Below are positions 54,842-61,807 of a stretch of DNA of 64,000 nucleotides, one piece after another. The number at the start of each line of letters is the position of its first letter. Position 1 is the first letter of the stretch. The notes under the pieces are model-generated. The model searched no databases, had not been told where the DNA came from, and saw nothing but the letters and a program-made list of their open reading frames with translations. Source of the DNA: Streptococcaceae bacterium (lineage in GTDB: Bacteria > Bacillota > Bacilli > Lactobacillales > Streptococcaceae); the NCBI GenBank assembly GCA_031254115.1, contig JAIRUZ010000032.1, forward strand, positions 1 through 64,000, read 5' to 3'. A program made the translations under genes and the position numbers.

Positions 54842-55452
54842 AAATCTGAAACCAACATTTTTCTATTATCAAGTGTGATAAGAGCATTGCAAATCGGAAG
54901 AATATCTTCCTTGTAGTGTGAGGACATAATAATTATTTTATTTCTTTGAGTATACTCTTTCATAGAAACAAATAATTTTTCACGACTTTCCTCATCAAGT
55001 CCGTTCGTTATTTCGTCCATTAAAAGGACATCTGCTTCACTAATCAAATACATTGAAATAATCAGTCGCTGTTTCATTCCCAAAGAGTATTTCTTTATGG
55101 GAAGATTTATATAATCTCCCATATTCCAATAGGAAATATAGTCCTCAAAAGATTGTTTTGATTGCCATTCACTTTTAATCAGCTTTAAATAGTCCAAACC
55201 TGTTACATTCTTATTCAGCCAAGTTGTATCTTCAAAATAAAAAAAGTTATTTTTTTGACTTCTCAACGGTTTTGAATCCAAAAAAATCCCACCTTTTTTG
55301 TTTATCAAACCCATTACAGCTCGAAAAAATGTTGTTTTTCCAGATCCGTTTGTGGCAATCATTCCATATATTTTCCCTTTTTCAAAAGAATAGGAAAAAT
55401 CATCAAGTATTGGCTCGCGAGTTCTGATTGATAAGTTCTTAATCTCTAACAT
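54838..55452 (-). CDS. ABC-2 type transporter ATPase
   Basis: 204 aa: Walker A ATNGSGKTTF, signature-like YSLGMKQRLIIS, Walker B VLLMDEITNGLDEES. Shorter than average but complete in motifs, with the usual Pro in DEP replaced by Ile. First transport gene after the small bacteriocin-like gene, separated from it by a terminator hairpin. Confidence 0.88.
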   Translation of the reverse strand: MLEIKNLSIRTREPILDDFSYSFEKGKIYGMIATNGSGKTTFFRAVMGLINKKGGIFLDSKPLRSQKNNFFYFEDTTWLNKNVTGLDYLKLIKSEWQSKQSFEDYISYWNMGDYINLPIKKYSLGMKQRLIISMYLISEADVLLMDEITNGLDEESREKLFVSMKEYTQRNKIIIMSSHYKEDILPICNALITLDNRKMLVSDL

Positions 55453-55469
55453 TTAATACTCTCCAAAAA

Positions 55470-55492
55470 GGGCAAGAATAGTATTCTCGCCC
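55470..55492 (-). terminator. Attenuating terminator after the bacteriocin-like gene
   Basis: On the minus strand GGGCGAGAATA, C, TATTCTTGCCC then TTTTT. It lies between the small gene and the transporter genes, the usual place for a partial terminator that keeps the peptide mRNA abundant. Confidence 0.8.
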
Positions 55493-55498
55493 TCACTT

Positions 55499-55737
55499 TT
55501 AAACGTGGTAGTAATGACCAACATAATAGTAAACATATTTCTCTGAATATCGTGTATAGTTCCAGCCCCAAGCTGCAACTTCTGGAGACATCAGATAACT
55601 AAACCTTGCATTGTTGTTCACGTTAAAATAACATCCCCTGTAAATCTATTAACGCTGTAATAATACTTCCCCGCAACTGTTTTAGCAGATGCATTTGTTG
55701 TTGCTAATGCGCCCGAAGCAAACTTTTTAAAATTCAT
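55499..55737 (-). pseudogene. Decayed lactococcin-972-type bacteriocin gene
   Basis: An ATG at 55737 (AAAGGA 9-10 nt upstream) opens a 39-aa frame, MNFKKFASGALATTNASA..., that stops at 55618. From about 55660 a second frame continues to a TAA at 55499 and reads NNNARFSYLMSPEVAAWGWNY and later YVYYYVGHYYHV. Lactococcin 972 relatives have 'AEGGxWxYG...' then 'RSPxVxPGxWAxAS...YYxV', so both frames look like parts of one 80-100-aa precursor. The leader lacks its hydrophobic core and one frameshift separates the halves. Context (two ABC systems, DUF1430) strongly supports the origin. The peptide is probably dead. Confidence 0.55.
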
Positions 55738-55888
55738 GTTTAATCCTTTCTTTTTGCATTTTATATCCCACATAACAACCGTTTTTGCGCTATGAAGGTA
55801 TCAAAAAAGAAGCAATGAAGACAAGAACCGAGCAGTTCAAGTCGCAATCGCTTGAAACAATCTGCTCGTGCGCCCAACTAGTATATGC

Positions 55889-55916
55889 GCTTCTTGCTTC
55901 TTGCTTCTTGCTTCTT
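55889..55916. repeat. 7-bp tandem repeat GCTTCTT x4
   Basis: Four perfect head-to-tail copies followed by GC. It lies about 150 bp upstream of the bacteriocin-like gene. Confidence 0.9.
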
Positions 55917-56002
55917 GCCATCAGTATAGCGCTTTCATTTTGATTTGTCAAGCAAAAGATTCATTTTATCAATTTTTTCATCATTTAAGTTTTGAATGAA
56001 AA

Positions 56003-56208
56003 AACGCCTAAAATAGGCGTTAGGCTGTAATTTTATGAAATTTCACAATAGATAAACTCATTTTATTTATAAGTGAAGCGTAGAAAATTTAAAGAAAAAG
56101 CCGGTGCGAGTAGGAAATTCGCTTGCGGCCAGCACGGCTTTTCTTTAAATTTTTGTAGTGAAACAGACTTTGTCTTCACTCTGACGCCTAAAATATAAAA
56201 TAGGCGTT
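56003..56208. repeat. Nested inverted-repeat unit, MITE-like
   Basis: Two related palindromes, AACGCCTAAAATAGGCGTT at 56003-56021 and GACGCC...GGCGTT at 56183-56208, flank a long inverted repeat. The inner arms, 56084-56107 and 56132-56154, share about 20 paired bases (AAATTTAAAGAAAAAGCCG type) around GAGTAGGAAATTCGC. No transposase is coded. It could be a small non-autonomous element or a strong RNA hairpin ending the neighbouring transcript. Confidence 0.6.
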
Positions 56209-56213
56209 AAATG

Positions 56214-56555
56214 TCAATTTTTTCTTTCATCTTTGTTTACTCTCCAGAGCCAAGCTATCACAAAGCCAAGTAGAATAAAGCGTAAGAGCAAACTTAGCAG
56301 AAAGGGCAAATTAATTTTCCAGTCATTGAGCTGCATAATAGCAAGAGGTACACCGCCTAACGCCAAAATCAATACCGCTAATCTGAGGCGCTTCTTCTTT
56401 TCTATCACTCGAAGTGATAAAAGCAAGACGGCACAAAGCCAATAAAATAGGAGGTTTGGCGGCATAATCAGCACGTGGGAATGGCTAGAGGCAGAAGCTA
56501 TAAGAAAGCTTGCAGAAAGGATGCCTGTGACTGAAAGAAGGTCTTTTTTCATCAT
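56214..56555 (-). CDS. Small membrane protein of unknown function
   Basis: 113 aa, four hydrophobic segments, Lys/Arg between helices 2 and 3 (EKKKRLRL). No family recognised. It follows rpsG on the same strand and lies at the border of the accessory block. It might be an immunity protein of the bacteriocin locus, but nothing in the sequence proves it. No clear ribosome site. Confidence 0.55.
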   Translation of the reverse strand: MMKKDLLSVTGILSASFLIASASSHSHVLIMPPNLLFYWLCAVLLLSLRVIEKKKRLRLAVLILALGGVPLAIMQLNDWKINLPFLLSLLLRFILLGFVIAWLWRVNKDERKN

Positions 56556-56661
56556 CTTTTAAAACTATAGCCTTCTTGTTTTGCTTTGTCAAGTAAAATT
56601 TTTTAAAACAAAAACGAGTATCATAATCTGAAACTCGTTTTGTAAGCTGATGAATCCGAGA

Positions 56662-57129
56662 TTACCAGCGGAAGTGCGCGAATGCACGGTTGGCATCTGC
56701 CATTTTGTGTGTGTCTTCGCGTTTCTTGACTGAAGCACCTGTGCTGTTGCTGGCGTCAAGGATTTCTTTTGCCAAGCGGTCTTTCATGGTGTGCTCGCCA
56801 CGTTTGCGTGACATTTGCACAAGCCAACGAAGGCCAAGCGTTGTACGACGCTCTGGGCGAACTTCAACGGGGACTTGGTAGTTTGAGCCGCCGACACGAC
56901 GTGCGCGAACTTCAAGGACAGGCATGATGTTCTCCATTGCAGCCTCGAAGACTTCAAGTGGATTGTTTCCTGTTGCTTCTTTGATTTGCTCAAAAGCGCC
57001 ATAGACGATTTGCTCTGCGACGCCGCGTTTGCCGTCAAGCATCACGCGGTTAATCAGGCGAGAGACAACGACACTGTTATAAACTGGATCTGCCAAAACT
57101 TCACGTTTTGGTGCACGATTTTTACGCAT
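56662..57129 (-). CDS. rpsG: 30S ribosomal protein S7
   Basis: 155 aa, complete: [19 protein letters not shown] start, [19 protein letters not shown] and [10 protein letters not shown] end. AAGGAGATAAC ribosome site, 18 nt after rpsL. The expected next gene fusA is 8.3 kb away. Confidence 0.98.
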   Translation of the reverse strand: MRKNRAPKREVLADPVYNSVVVSRLINRVMLDGKRGVAEQIVYGAFEQIKEATGNNPLEVFEAAMENIMPVLEVRARRVGGSNYQVPVEVRPERRTTLGLRWLVQMSRKRGEHTMKDRLAKEILDASNSTGASVKKREDTHKMADANRAFAHFRW

Positions 57130-57147
57130 ATTCTGTTATCTCCTTTC

Positions 57148-57561
57148 TTAAGCCTTAGGGCGTTTTGCACCGTATTTAGAACGGCTTTGTTTACGATCAC
57201 TCACACCAGCAGTATCAAGCGCACCACGCACGATGTGGTAACGCACACCTGGAAGATCCTTAACACGTCCACCACGAAGCAAGACAACACTGTGTTCTTG
57301 CAAGTTGTGTCCGATACCTGGAATGTAAGCTGTAACTTCCATCAAGTTTGAAAGACGTACACGGGCAAATTTACGAAGCGCTGAGTTAGGCTTCTTAGGT
57401 GTCATTGTTCCAACACGTGTTGCAACGCCACGTTTTTGTGGGCTGGCAAGTTTAGTTTGAACTTTTTTACGGCTGTTGTAGCCGACGTTCATGGCTGGTG
57501 ATTTAGACTTCGTAATTTTTGACTTACGAGGGCTTTTTACCAATTGGTTAATTGTAGGCAT
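57148..57561 (-). CDS. rpsL: 30S ribosomal protein S12
   Basis: 137 aa from ATG 57561 ([30 protein letters not shown]). The track adds six leader codons. Decoding-centre loops [17 protein letters not shown] and [16 protein letters not shown] are normal, with Lys at the classic streptomycin site (TPKKPNS). Weak ribosome site behind a structured leader. Confidence 0.98.
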   Translation of the reverse strand: MPTINQLVKSPRKSKITKSKSPAMNVGYNSRKKVQTKLASPQKRGVATRVGTMTPKKPNSALRKFARVRLSNLMEVTAYIPGIGHNLQEHSVVLLRGGRVKDLPGVRYHIVRGALDTAGVSDRKQSRSKYGAKRPKA

Positions 57562-57571
57562 TTTTGTACCC

Positions 57572-57641
57572 GATCTCACGCGCGATCACTCGATACAAGC
57601 GGGTTTGCGCTCGAACAGAGCTCTTATCAGCTTGTGAGATC
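57572..57641 (-). promoter_or_regulatory. Structured rpsL leader
   Basis: GATCTCAC and GTGAGATC close a 70-nt domain that ends 10 nt before the rpsL start. The leader hides an already weak ribosome site. Autoregulation by a str-operon protein is possible. No known family was recognised. Confidence 0.5.
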
Positions 57642-57681
57642 TGCTTTCTATTTTTTTAGACATTGAAATAGTCCGTTGATA

Positions 57682-57711
57682 ATTATACTACAAGTTGGCA
57701 GGAATTGTCAA
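57682..57711 (-). promoter_or_regulatory. rpsL promoter, overlapping the dacA promoter
   Basis: Minus strand: TTGACA (57706-57711), 18 bp, TATAAT (57682-57687). It shares DNA with the divergent dacA promoter, so both cannot be bound at the same time. Confidence 0.8.
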
Positions 57712-57723
57712 GTGTGGTATAAT
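57695..57723 (+). promoter_or_regulatory. dacA promoter, leaderless start
   Basis: TTGGCA (57695-57700), 17 bp, TATAAT (57718-57723) with TGG extension. The ATG at 57732 is 8 nt after the -10 box. Confidence 0.75.
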
Positions 57724-57731
57724 TTTGTGTG

Positions 57732-59012
57732 ATGAAAAAAGGTGGTGTATGGTTTTTGGTGCTTCTGTCGTGTTTGTCAGCGCTGACAGGATTTTCTGGG
57801 CTTATTGCGTCAGCTGACAGCAGCTTTTCTGTCGCTGCAAAGTCTGCAATTGCGGTTGACGCGGCTTCTGGCAAGATTTTATATGCGCAAAATGCGACTG
57901 ACAGTACGACGCAGATTGCAAGCGTGACGAAGCTCCTCACGGCTTATCTCGTTTACAAAAAAATTGATGCGGGCAAGCTCAAATGGACAGACAAAATCAA
58001 GATTTCTGATTATGCGTATCAGCTGACGCAAAGTCTCGAAGCGTCCAATATTCCGATGGCGCAAGGCGAATCGTTCACCGTGCATGATCTGATGAACGCG
58101 CTTCTTGTCAGCTCTGCAAATTCGGCGGCGGTTGCGCTCGCTGAGCACATTGCGGGGAGCGAGCCAAAATTTGTCGATCAGATGAAAGCGCAGCTCAAAG
58201 ACTGGGGAATTACAGACGAAACGCTTGTCAACAGTTCCGGCTTGCCTAATTCCGTGATTGCAGGACATACATATCCTGGCTCAAGCGCGACGGCGGCAAA
58301 CACGATGTCAGCGGCTGATGTCGCGATTATTTCCATGCACTTGCTTAAAGAATATCCCGAGGTGCTCACCGTCACGAAGCAGACCGATGTGGTGTTTGAC
58401 AAAGGCGGCAAGTCGCAAAACACGCTCTACACGACCAATCAGCTGCTCGCTGGCTTTGCACAAACGCGCAGCGGCGTTGACGGGCTCAAAACAGGCTCGA
58501 CGGGCACCACGATTGATTGTCTAGCCGCAACCACTAACCAAAATGATTTTCGCATCATTACCGTCGTGCTCGGGACAACAGGCACCGACGCCGACCATTC
58601 TGCAACATTTTCGCAAACTAATCTTCTAATGAATCACGTCTATGCCAATTGGCAAGCGCAGGGCATTGCCGCAAAAGGCGAAACGCTCAGCACGCACAAA
58701 ACAATTGCCATCATGGATGCGAAGTCAAATCCTGTGCCGCTCGTGCTCAGTCAGGATTTTTACGTCGTCATGCCGCTTGGTAATTCTGCTTTCAGTATTA
58801 CGTTTACCGATAAAAGTAAAAACCTGTCAGCGCCCATTGCGCCTGGAAAAACAATTGCCACAGCTTCTGTCAGCTATGATGATAAACTTGGTTATTTGAG
58901 CGGCTACCACGCGAGCTCTGTCAATTTGACCGTTGATAAAACGGTCGAGCGCGCAAATCCCTTCGTCGTCCTTTGGGATCATTTTGCAAATTTTGTCAAT
59001 GAAAAATTATAG
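57732..59012 (+). CDS. dacA: D-alanyl-D-alanine carboxypeptidase (PBP5-type)
   Basis: Trims the terminal D-Ala of peptidoglycan stems. 426 aa: signal peptide up to about residue 28 (ASADSS), catalytic SVTK (Ser near 65), SAN in LVSSANSAAVALAEH, KTG in GLKTGSTGTT, then a beta domain. The signal peptide contains the dispersed palindrome (CLSALTGF). A GTG one codon earlier is possible. Overlaps the next gene by 14 nt. Confidence 0.94.
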   Translation: MKKGGVWFLVLLSCLSALTGFSGLIASADSSFSVAAKSAIAVDAASGKILYAQNATDSTTQIASVTKLLTAYLVYKKIDAGKLKWTDKIKISDYAYQLTQSLEASNIPMAQGESFTVHDLMNALLVSSANSAAVALAEHIAGSEPKFVDQMKAQLKDWGITDETLVNSSGLPNSVIAGHTYPGSSATAANTMSAADVAIISMHLLKEYPEVLTVTKQTDVVFDKGGKSQNTLYTTNQLLAGFAQTRSGVDGLKTGSTGTTIDCLAATTNQNDFRIITVVLGTTGTDADHSATFSQTNLLMNHVYANWQAQGIAAKGETLSTHKTIAIMDAKSNPVPLVLSQDFYVVMPLGNSAFSITFTDKSKNLSAPIAPGKTIATASVSYDDKLGYLSGYHASSVNLTVDKTVERANPFVVLWDHFANFVNEKL

Positions 59013-59808
59013 AACGTCACCTCTTGTGCGCGCTGGCATTGCGCTCACCGCCGTCGGCTCATTTTTGGTAATTGCGCTGGTCAGCGTCACTGCAAGCACA
59101 ACGCAGCCGCGCTCTGAAACAAGCCAGACAAAAACAGCCGCAATTCCAAAAACTGGTAAAACCATCAATAAGCAAGCTGTTTGGGCTGAAACGCCCAAAA
59201 CGGATCCGCTGCCAGCTGGCGCGCGCCAGTCTGATTGGAATCTCGTGCTTGTCAATCTCGCGCACAAACACATGACTGATTTCCCTGTGCAGCTTAAAGA
59301 TGTCGGAAATGGGCAGCAAGTGGACGCACGCATTGCACCACAACTTTTGGCTTTTCTTGCAGCCGCAAAAACCATCAACACTGACGAGCATTTTATCTCA
59401 GGCTATCGCAGCATCGCTTATCAAACACAGCTCTTTAACGATTATATTAGCAATGAAAAGTCGTCAGGCAAGACGCCCGCTGATGCAGAGGCAGCCGCCA
59501 TGAAATATTCTCAGCCACCTGGAGCCTCCGAGCACATGACAGGGCTTGCGATGGACATGGCTGCTGGCAGCTCGCTCGATTCCAACCAAGCGCCTGACAT
59601 TTCAAAACTCGAAGCCCTCGCGGTAAATTATGGCTTTATTTTGCGTTTTCCAAAAGCGCCTGGAACCAGCAATCCAGATGTTAAAAATCCGTCCACTGGC
59701 ATCGAATACGAATACTGGCACTGGCGTTATGTCGGCGTTGAAAACGCAAAATACATGACCGCGCGCGGGCTGACGCTCGAAGAATACGTTGCCAAATTGC
59801 CCAAATAA
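58999..59808 (+). CDS. D,D-carboxypeptidase of the LAS/VanY family
   Basis: Zinc metallopeptidase removing terminal D-Ala. 269 aa from ATG 58999, which overlaps dacA. The track start is 22 codons upstream in dacA. N-terminal membrane anchor (about residues 12-33), zinc motif SEHMTGLAMD (His, Asp), and EYEYWHWRYVG (catalytic Glu and third ligand His). Two D,D-carboxypeptidases of different chemistry are thus coexpressed. Confidence 0.9.
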   Translation: MKNYRTSPLVRAGIALTAVGSFLVIALVSVTASTTQPRSETSQTKTAAIPKTGKTINKQAVWAETPKTDPLPAGARQSDWNLVLVNLAHKHMTDFPVQLKDVGNGQQVDARIAPQLLAFLAAAKTINTDEHFISGYRSIAYQTQLFNDYISNEKSSGKTPADAEAAAMKYSQPPGASEHMTGLAMDMAAGSSLDSNQAPDISKLEALAVNYGFILRFPKAPGTSNPDVKNPSTGIEYEYWHWRYVGVENAKYMTARGLTLEEYVAKLPK

Positions 59809-59811
59809 AAA

Positions 59812-59838
59812 CCGTTCAGACGTGCTGAACGGAATTTT
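59812..59838. terminator. Bidirectional terminator after the VanY-type gene
   Basis: CCGTTCAG, ACGTG, CTGAACGG with flanking A and T runs between convergent genes. Confidence 0.85.
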
Positions 59839-60725
59839 TATTGCGCTTTGACTATGCCCAGCATAATGGCGCCGACGATAAACAAGACAACACCAAGCCA
59901 GACATAACGCATCTCAAGACGCGTTTTCTTTTCACCCAGAAATAAAATGCCGCCAAAAATTGAAATCACGATTCCGAGTTGGCTAAACGTAAACGCAATC
60001 GCGAGCCCGCCTGCACGCGCTGACAGCAAGAAAAACACGTTGCCGACGCCCCACATCAGCCCGACGGGAATATTTTTAGCGACGGCAGCGCCCATTTTCA
60101 CACGCCCGCCAGCAAGCAGCCACGCGCCCACAATCATACCCAGTGACATTGGCAAGAGAATCGTGAGCGTCGTGAACGTCAGATGAAACCAGAGCGCTGA
60201 CAGATTATTAAAGAGCAGCAAATAAAACACATAGCCCAGCGTCGAATACGCCAACGCAATCATGCCACGCACGGGTTCATGTTGCTCTGGCAAGCCCGCC
60301 GTGTTCGCTGGATCACGCTTCGCCGAAAAATAAAAACCAATAAGCAACAGCACCATCGCCGAAAATCCGAGCGCAAACTGAATCGGCTTTGTCCATTCGT
60401 GAAACACGAAAACGCCAATCAGACCACCGAAAACAAGCTGCCCGCCTGATGAAATCGGTGACGCGACCGAAACGCCCAGATATTTCATCGCGTGAAATTG
60501 CCCCGATTGCCCTGCTGACCAAATCAAACCGCCCACAAAGCCAATCACAAAAACAGGCAGCGAAAGCGGCGGCCGCACAACGGCGAAAACGATCGCCGCA
60601 AAGACAAACGCGCCAAACGTCATGCCGAGCGTTTGCTGCTTCGCGTCTCCGCCGATTTTATTGGACACAAAACCAATCGAGCCCCATGCCATAAGCGGCA
60701 CTAAACCATATAATATACCTAACAT
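59838..60725 (-). CDS. GlcU/RbsU-type sugar transporter
   Basis: 295 aa, ten hydrophobic segments. The start MLGILYGLVPLMAWGSIGFVSNKIGG and KYLGVSVASPISSGGQLVFGGLIGVFVFHEW are typical of the glucose/ribose uptake (GRP) family in Firmicutes. Probably proton-coupled non-PTS glucose uptake. Extended -10 box 8 nt before the ATG, no ribosome site. Confidence 0.9.
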   Translation of the reverse strand: MLGILYGLVPLMAWGSIGFVSNKIGGDAKQQTLGMTFGAFVFAAIVFAVVRPPLSLPVFVIGFVGGLIWSAGQSGQFHAMKYLGVSVASPISSGGQLVFGGLIGVFVFHEWTKPIQFALGFSAMVLLLIGFYFSAKRDPANTAGLPEQHEPVRGMIALAYSTLGYVFYLLLFNNLSALWFHLTFTTLTILLPMSLGMIVGAWLLAGGRVKMGAAVAKNIPVGLMWGVGNVFFLLSARAGGLAIAFTFSQLGIVISIFGGILFLGEKKTRLEMRYVWLGVVLFIVGAIMLGIVKAQ

Positions 60726-60733
60726 AAGGGGAG

Positions 60734-60742
60734 ATTATAACA
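60734..60742 (-). promoter_or_regulatory. Extended -10 promoter of the GlcU-type gene, leaderless start
   Basis: TGTTATAAT on the minus strand (TATAAT at 60734-60739), 8 nt before ATG 60725. TTGCTT lies 16 bp upstream. Confidence 0.6.
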
Positions 60743-60777
60743 TAATTTGCGACAAAAGCAAGTCATTTTTGTGTTCC

Positions 60778-61695
60778 TTACGCTTTGCAGCCTTGAAAAC
60801 TGCCGCGGCGCGCCATCTCATCATCAATCGCATTGAGCACTTCCCATTTTTTGAGTGACCACATCGGTCCAATTAATAACTCACGTGGTGCGTCCCCTGT
60901 CAGCCGGTGAATCACGATTTCTTTTGGAATAATCTCCAGCTGATTGCAAATAATGTCCACATAATCCGCACGCGAGAGCAGCTGCAGCTCGCCTTCATGA
61001 TAATCGCGCACCATTTTTGTCTTGCGCATCAGATGCAACAAATGCAGCTTGATTCCCTGAATATCGGTATCCCGAACCACACGCCGCACATTTTCAAGCA
61101 TCATCTCAGCCGTCTCGCCAGGCAGCCCGTTAATCAAATGCACACAAATATTGAGCCCACGCGCACGACAACGCGCAACCGCGTCCATATACGTCGCATA
61201 ATCATGCGCACGATTGATGCGCACACTCGTTTTCTCAAACGTCGTCTGCAAGCCCAAATCAAGCCACACATCAAAACCGCGCGCCTGAATGTCCGCCAGA
61301 TAAGTAACCACAGCTTCTGGCAAACAATCGGGGCGCGTCCCAATCGCAATTCCGACAACATTTTCCTGCGCGAGCGCTGGCTCAAAGCGTTCTTTGAGCA
61401 ACTCAAGAGGTCCGTGCGTATTCGTAAAATTTTGAAAATAGGCAATATAGTGAGTCGCACCCGGCCACTTTTTGTGAAACTGCGCAATTTCTGCCTGAAA
61501 CTGCGTTTCAATCGGCGCCTCCGGCTCCAAAATCATATCACCCGATCCAGACACGGTGCAAAACGTGCAGCCGCCGTAAGCCACCGTCCCATCACGATTC
61601 GGGCAGTCAAACCCCGCATCAATCGGCACCTTGAACACTTTTCCACCAAATCGCTGGCGCAAATATTCATTCCAAGTCGTATAACGTTTTTCCAT
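60778..61695 (-). CDS. TIGR01212-type radical SAM protein (YtqA-like)
   Basis: 305 aa from ATG 61695. The track start 60 codons earlier reads non-coding DNA. The iron-sulfur cysteines are in DCPNRDGTVAYGGCTFC (CX11CX2C, this family's spacing). DVWLDLGLQTTFEKTSVRINRAHDYATY and HLINGLPGETAEMM are family blocks. The substrate is not settled. Promoter CTGACA-17 bp-TATACT lies 6 nt before the ATG, so it is a clean leaderless case. Confidence 0.9.
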   Translation of the reverse strand: MEKRYTTWNEYLRQRFGGKVFKVPIDAGFDCPNRDGTVAYGGCTFCTVSGSGDMILEPEAPIETQFQAEIAQFHKKWPGATHYIAYFQNFTNTHGPLELLKERFEPALAQENVVGIAIGTRPDCLPEAVVTYLADIQARGFDVWLDLGLQTTFEKTSVRINRAHDYATYMDAVARCRARGLNICVHLINGLPGETAEMMLENVRRVVRDTDIQGIKLHLLHLMRKTKMVRDYHEGELQLLSRADYVDIICNQLEIIPKEIVIHRLTGDAPRELLIGPMWSLKKWEVLNAIDDEMARRGSFQGCKA

Positions 61696-61701
61696 ACAAC
61701 A

Positions 61702-61730
61702 AGTATAACAAAACTCAGCCCAGCTGTCAG
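61702..61730 (-). promoter_or_regulatory. Promoter of the radical SAM gene, leaderless start
   Basis: CTGACA (61725-61730), 17 bp, TATACT (61702-61707) on the minus strand, with the ATG 6 nt further on. Confidence 0.75.
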
Positions 61731-61807
61731 GCCTCTCTATTGAACACTCTCTTTCGTAAATGAAAGCAGCAAAAAAACACGGTGAAGCATCAGCAAGAAA
61801 CTGATTT

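Larger units (their letters stand above)
55738..56213. other. Gene-free stretch of 476 bp with several repeats
   Basis: No convincing gene. It holds an imperfect inverted repeat CGAGCAG...CTGCTCG (about 55832-55868), four tandem copies of GCTTCTT (55889-55916), two short palindromes of the type AACGCCTA...TAGGCGTT, and one long inverted repeat (listed separately). A 43-codon frame on the minus strand across the tandem repeat was judged not coding. Confidence 0.7.

Noticed and set aside
55797-55926. 43-codon frame on the minus strand (MARSKKQEARSAYTSWAHEQ...)
   Set aside because: Its first part is the 7-bp tandem repeat and the rest an inverted repeat. No ribosome site, no known relative.
59838-60725. 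GlcU-type gene as a general DMT drug transporter
   Set aside because: The N-terminal and central blocks fit the glucose/ribose uptake family rather than RarD/EamA proteins.
60907-61743. 278-aa ORF on the plus strand
   Set aside because: Antisense to the radical SAM gene, with composition rich in His/Arg/Asn typical of shadow frames.
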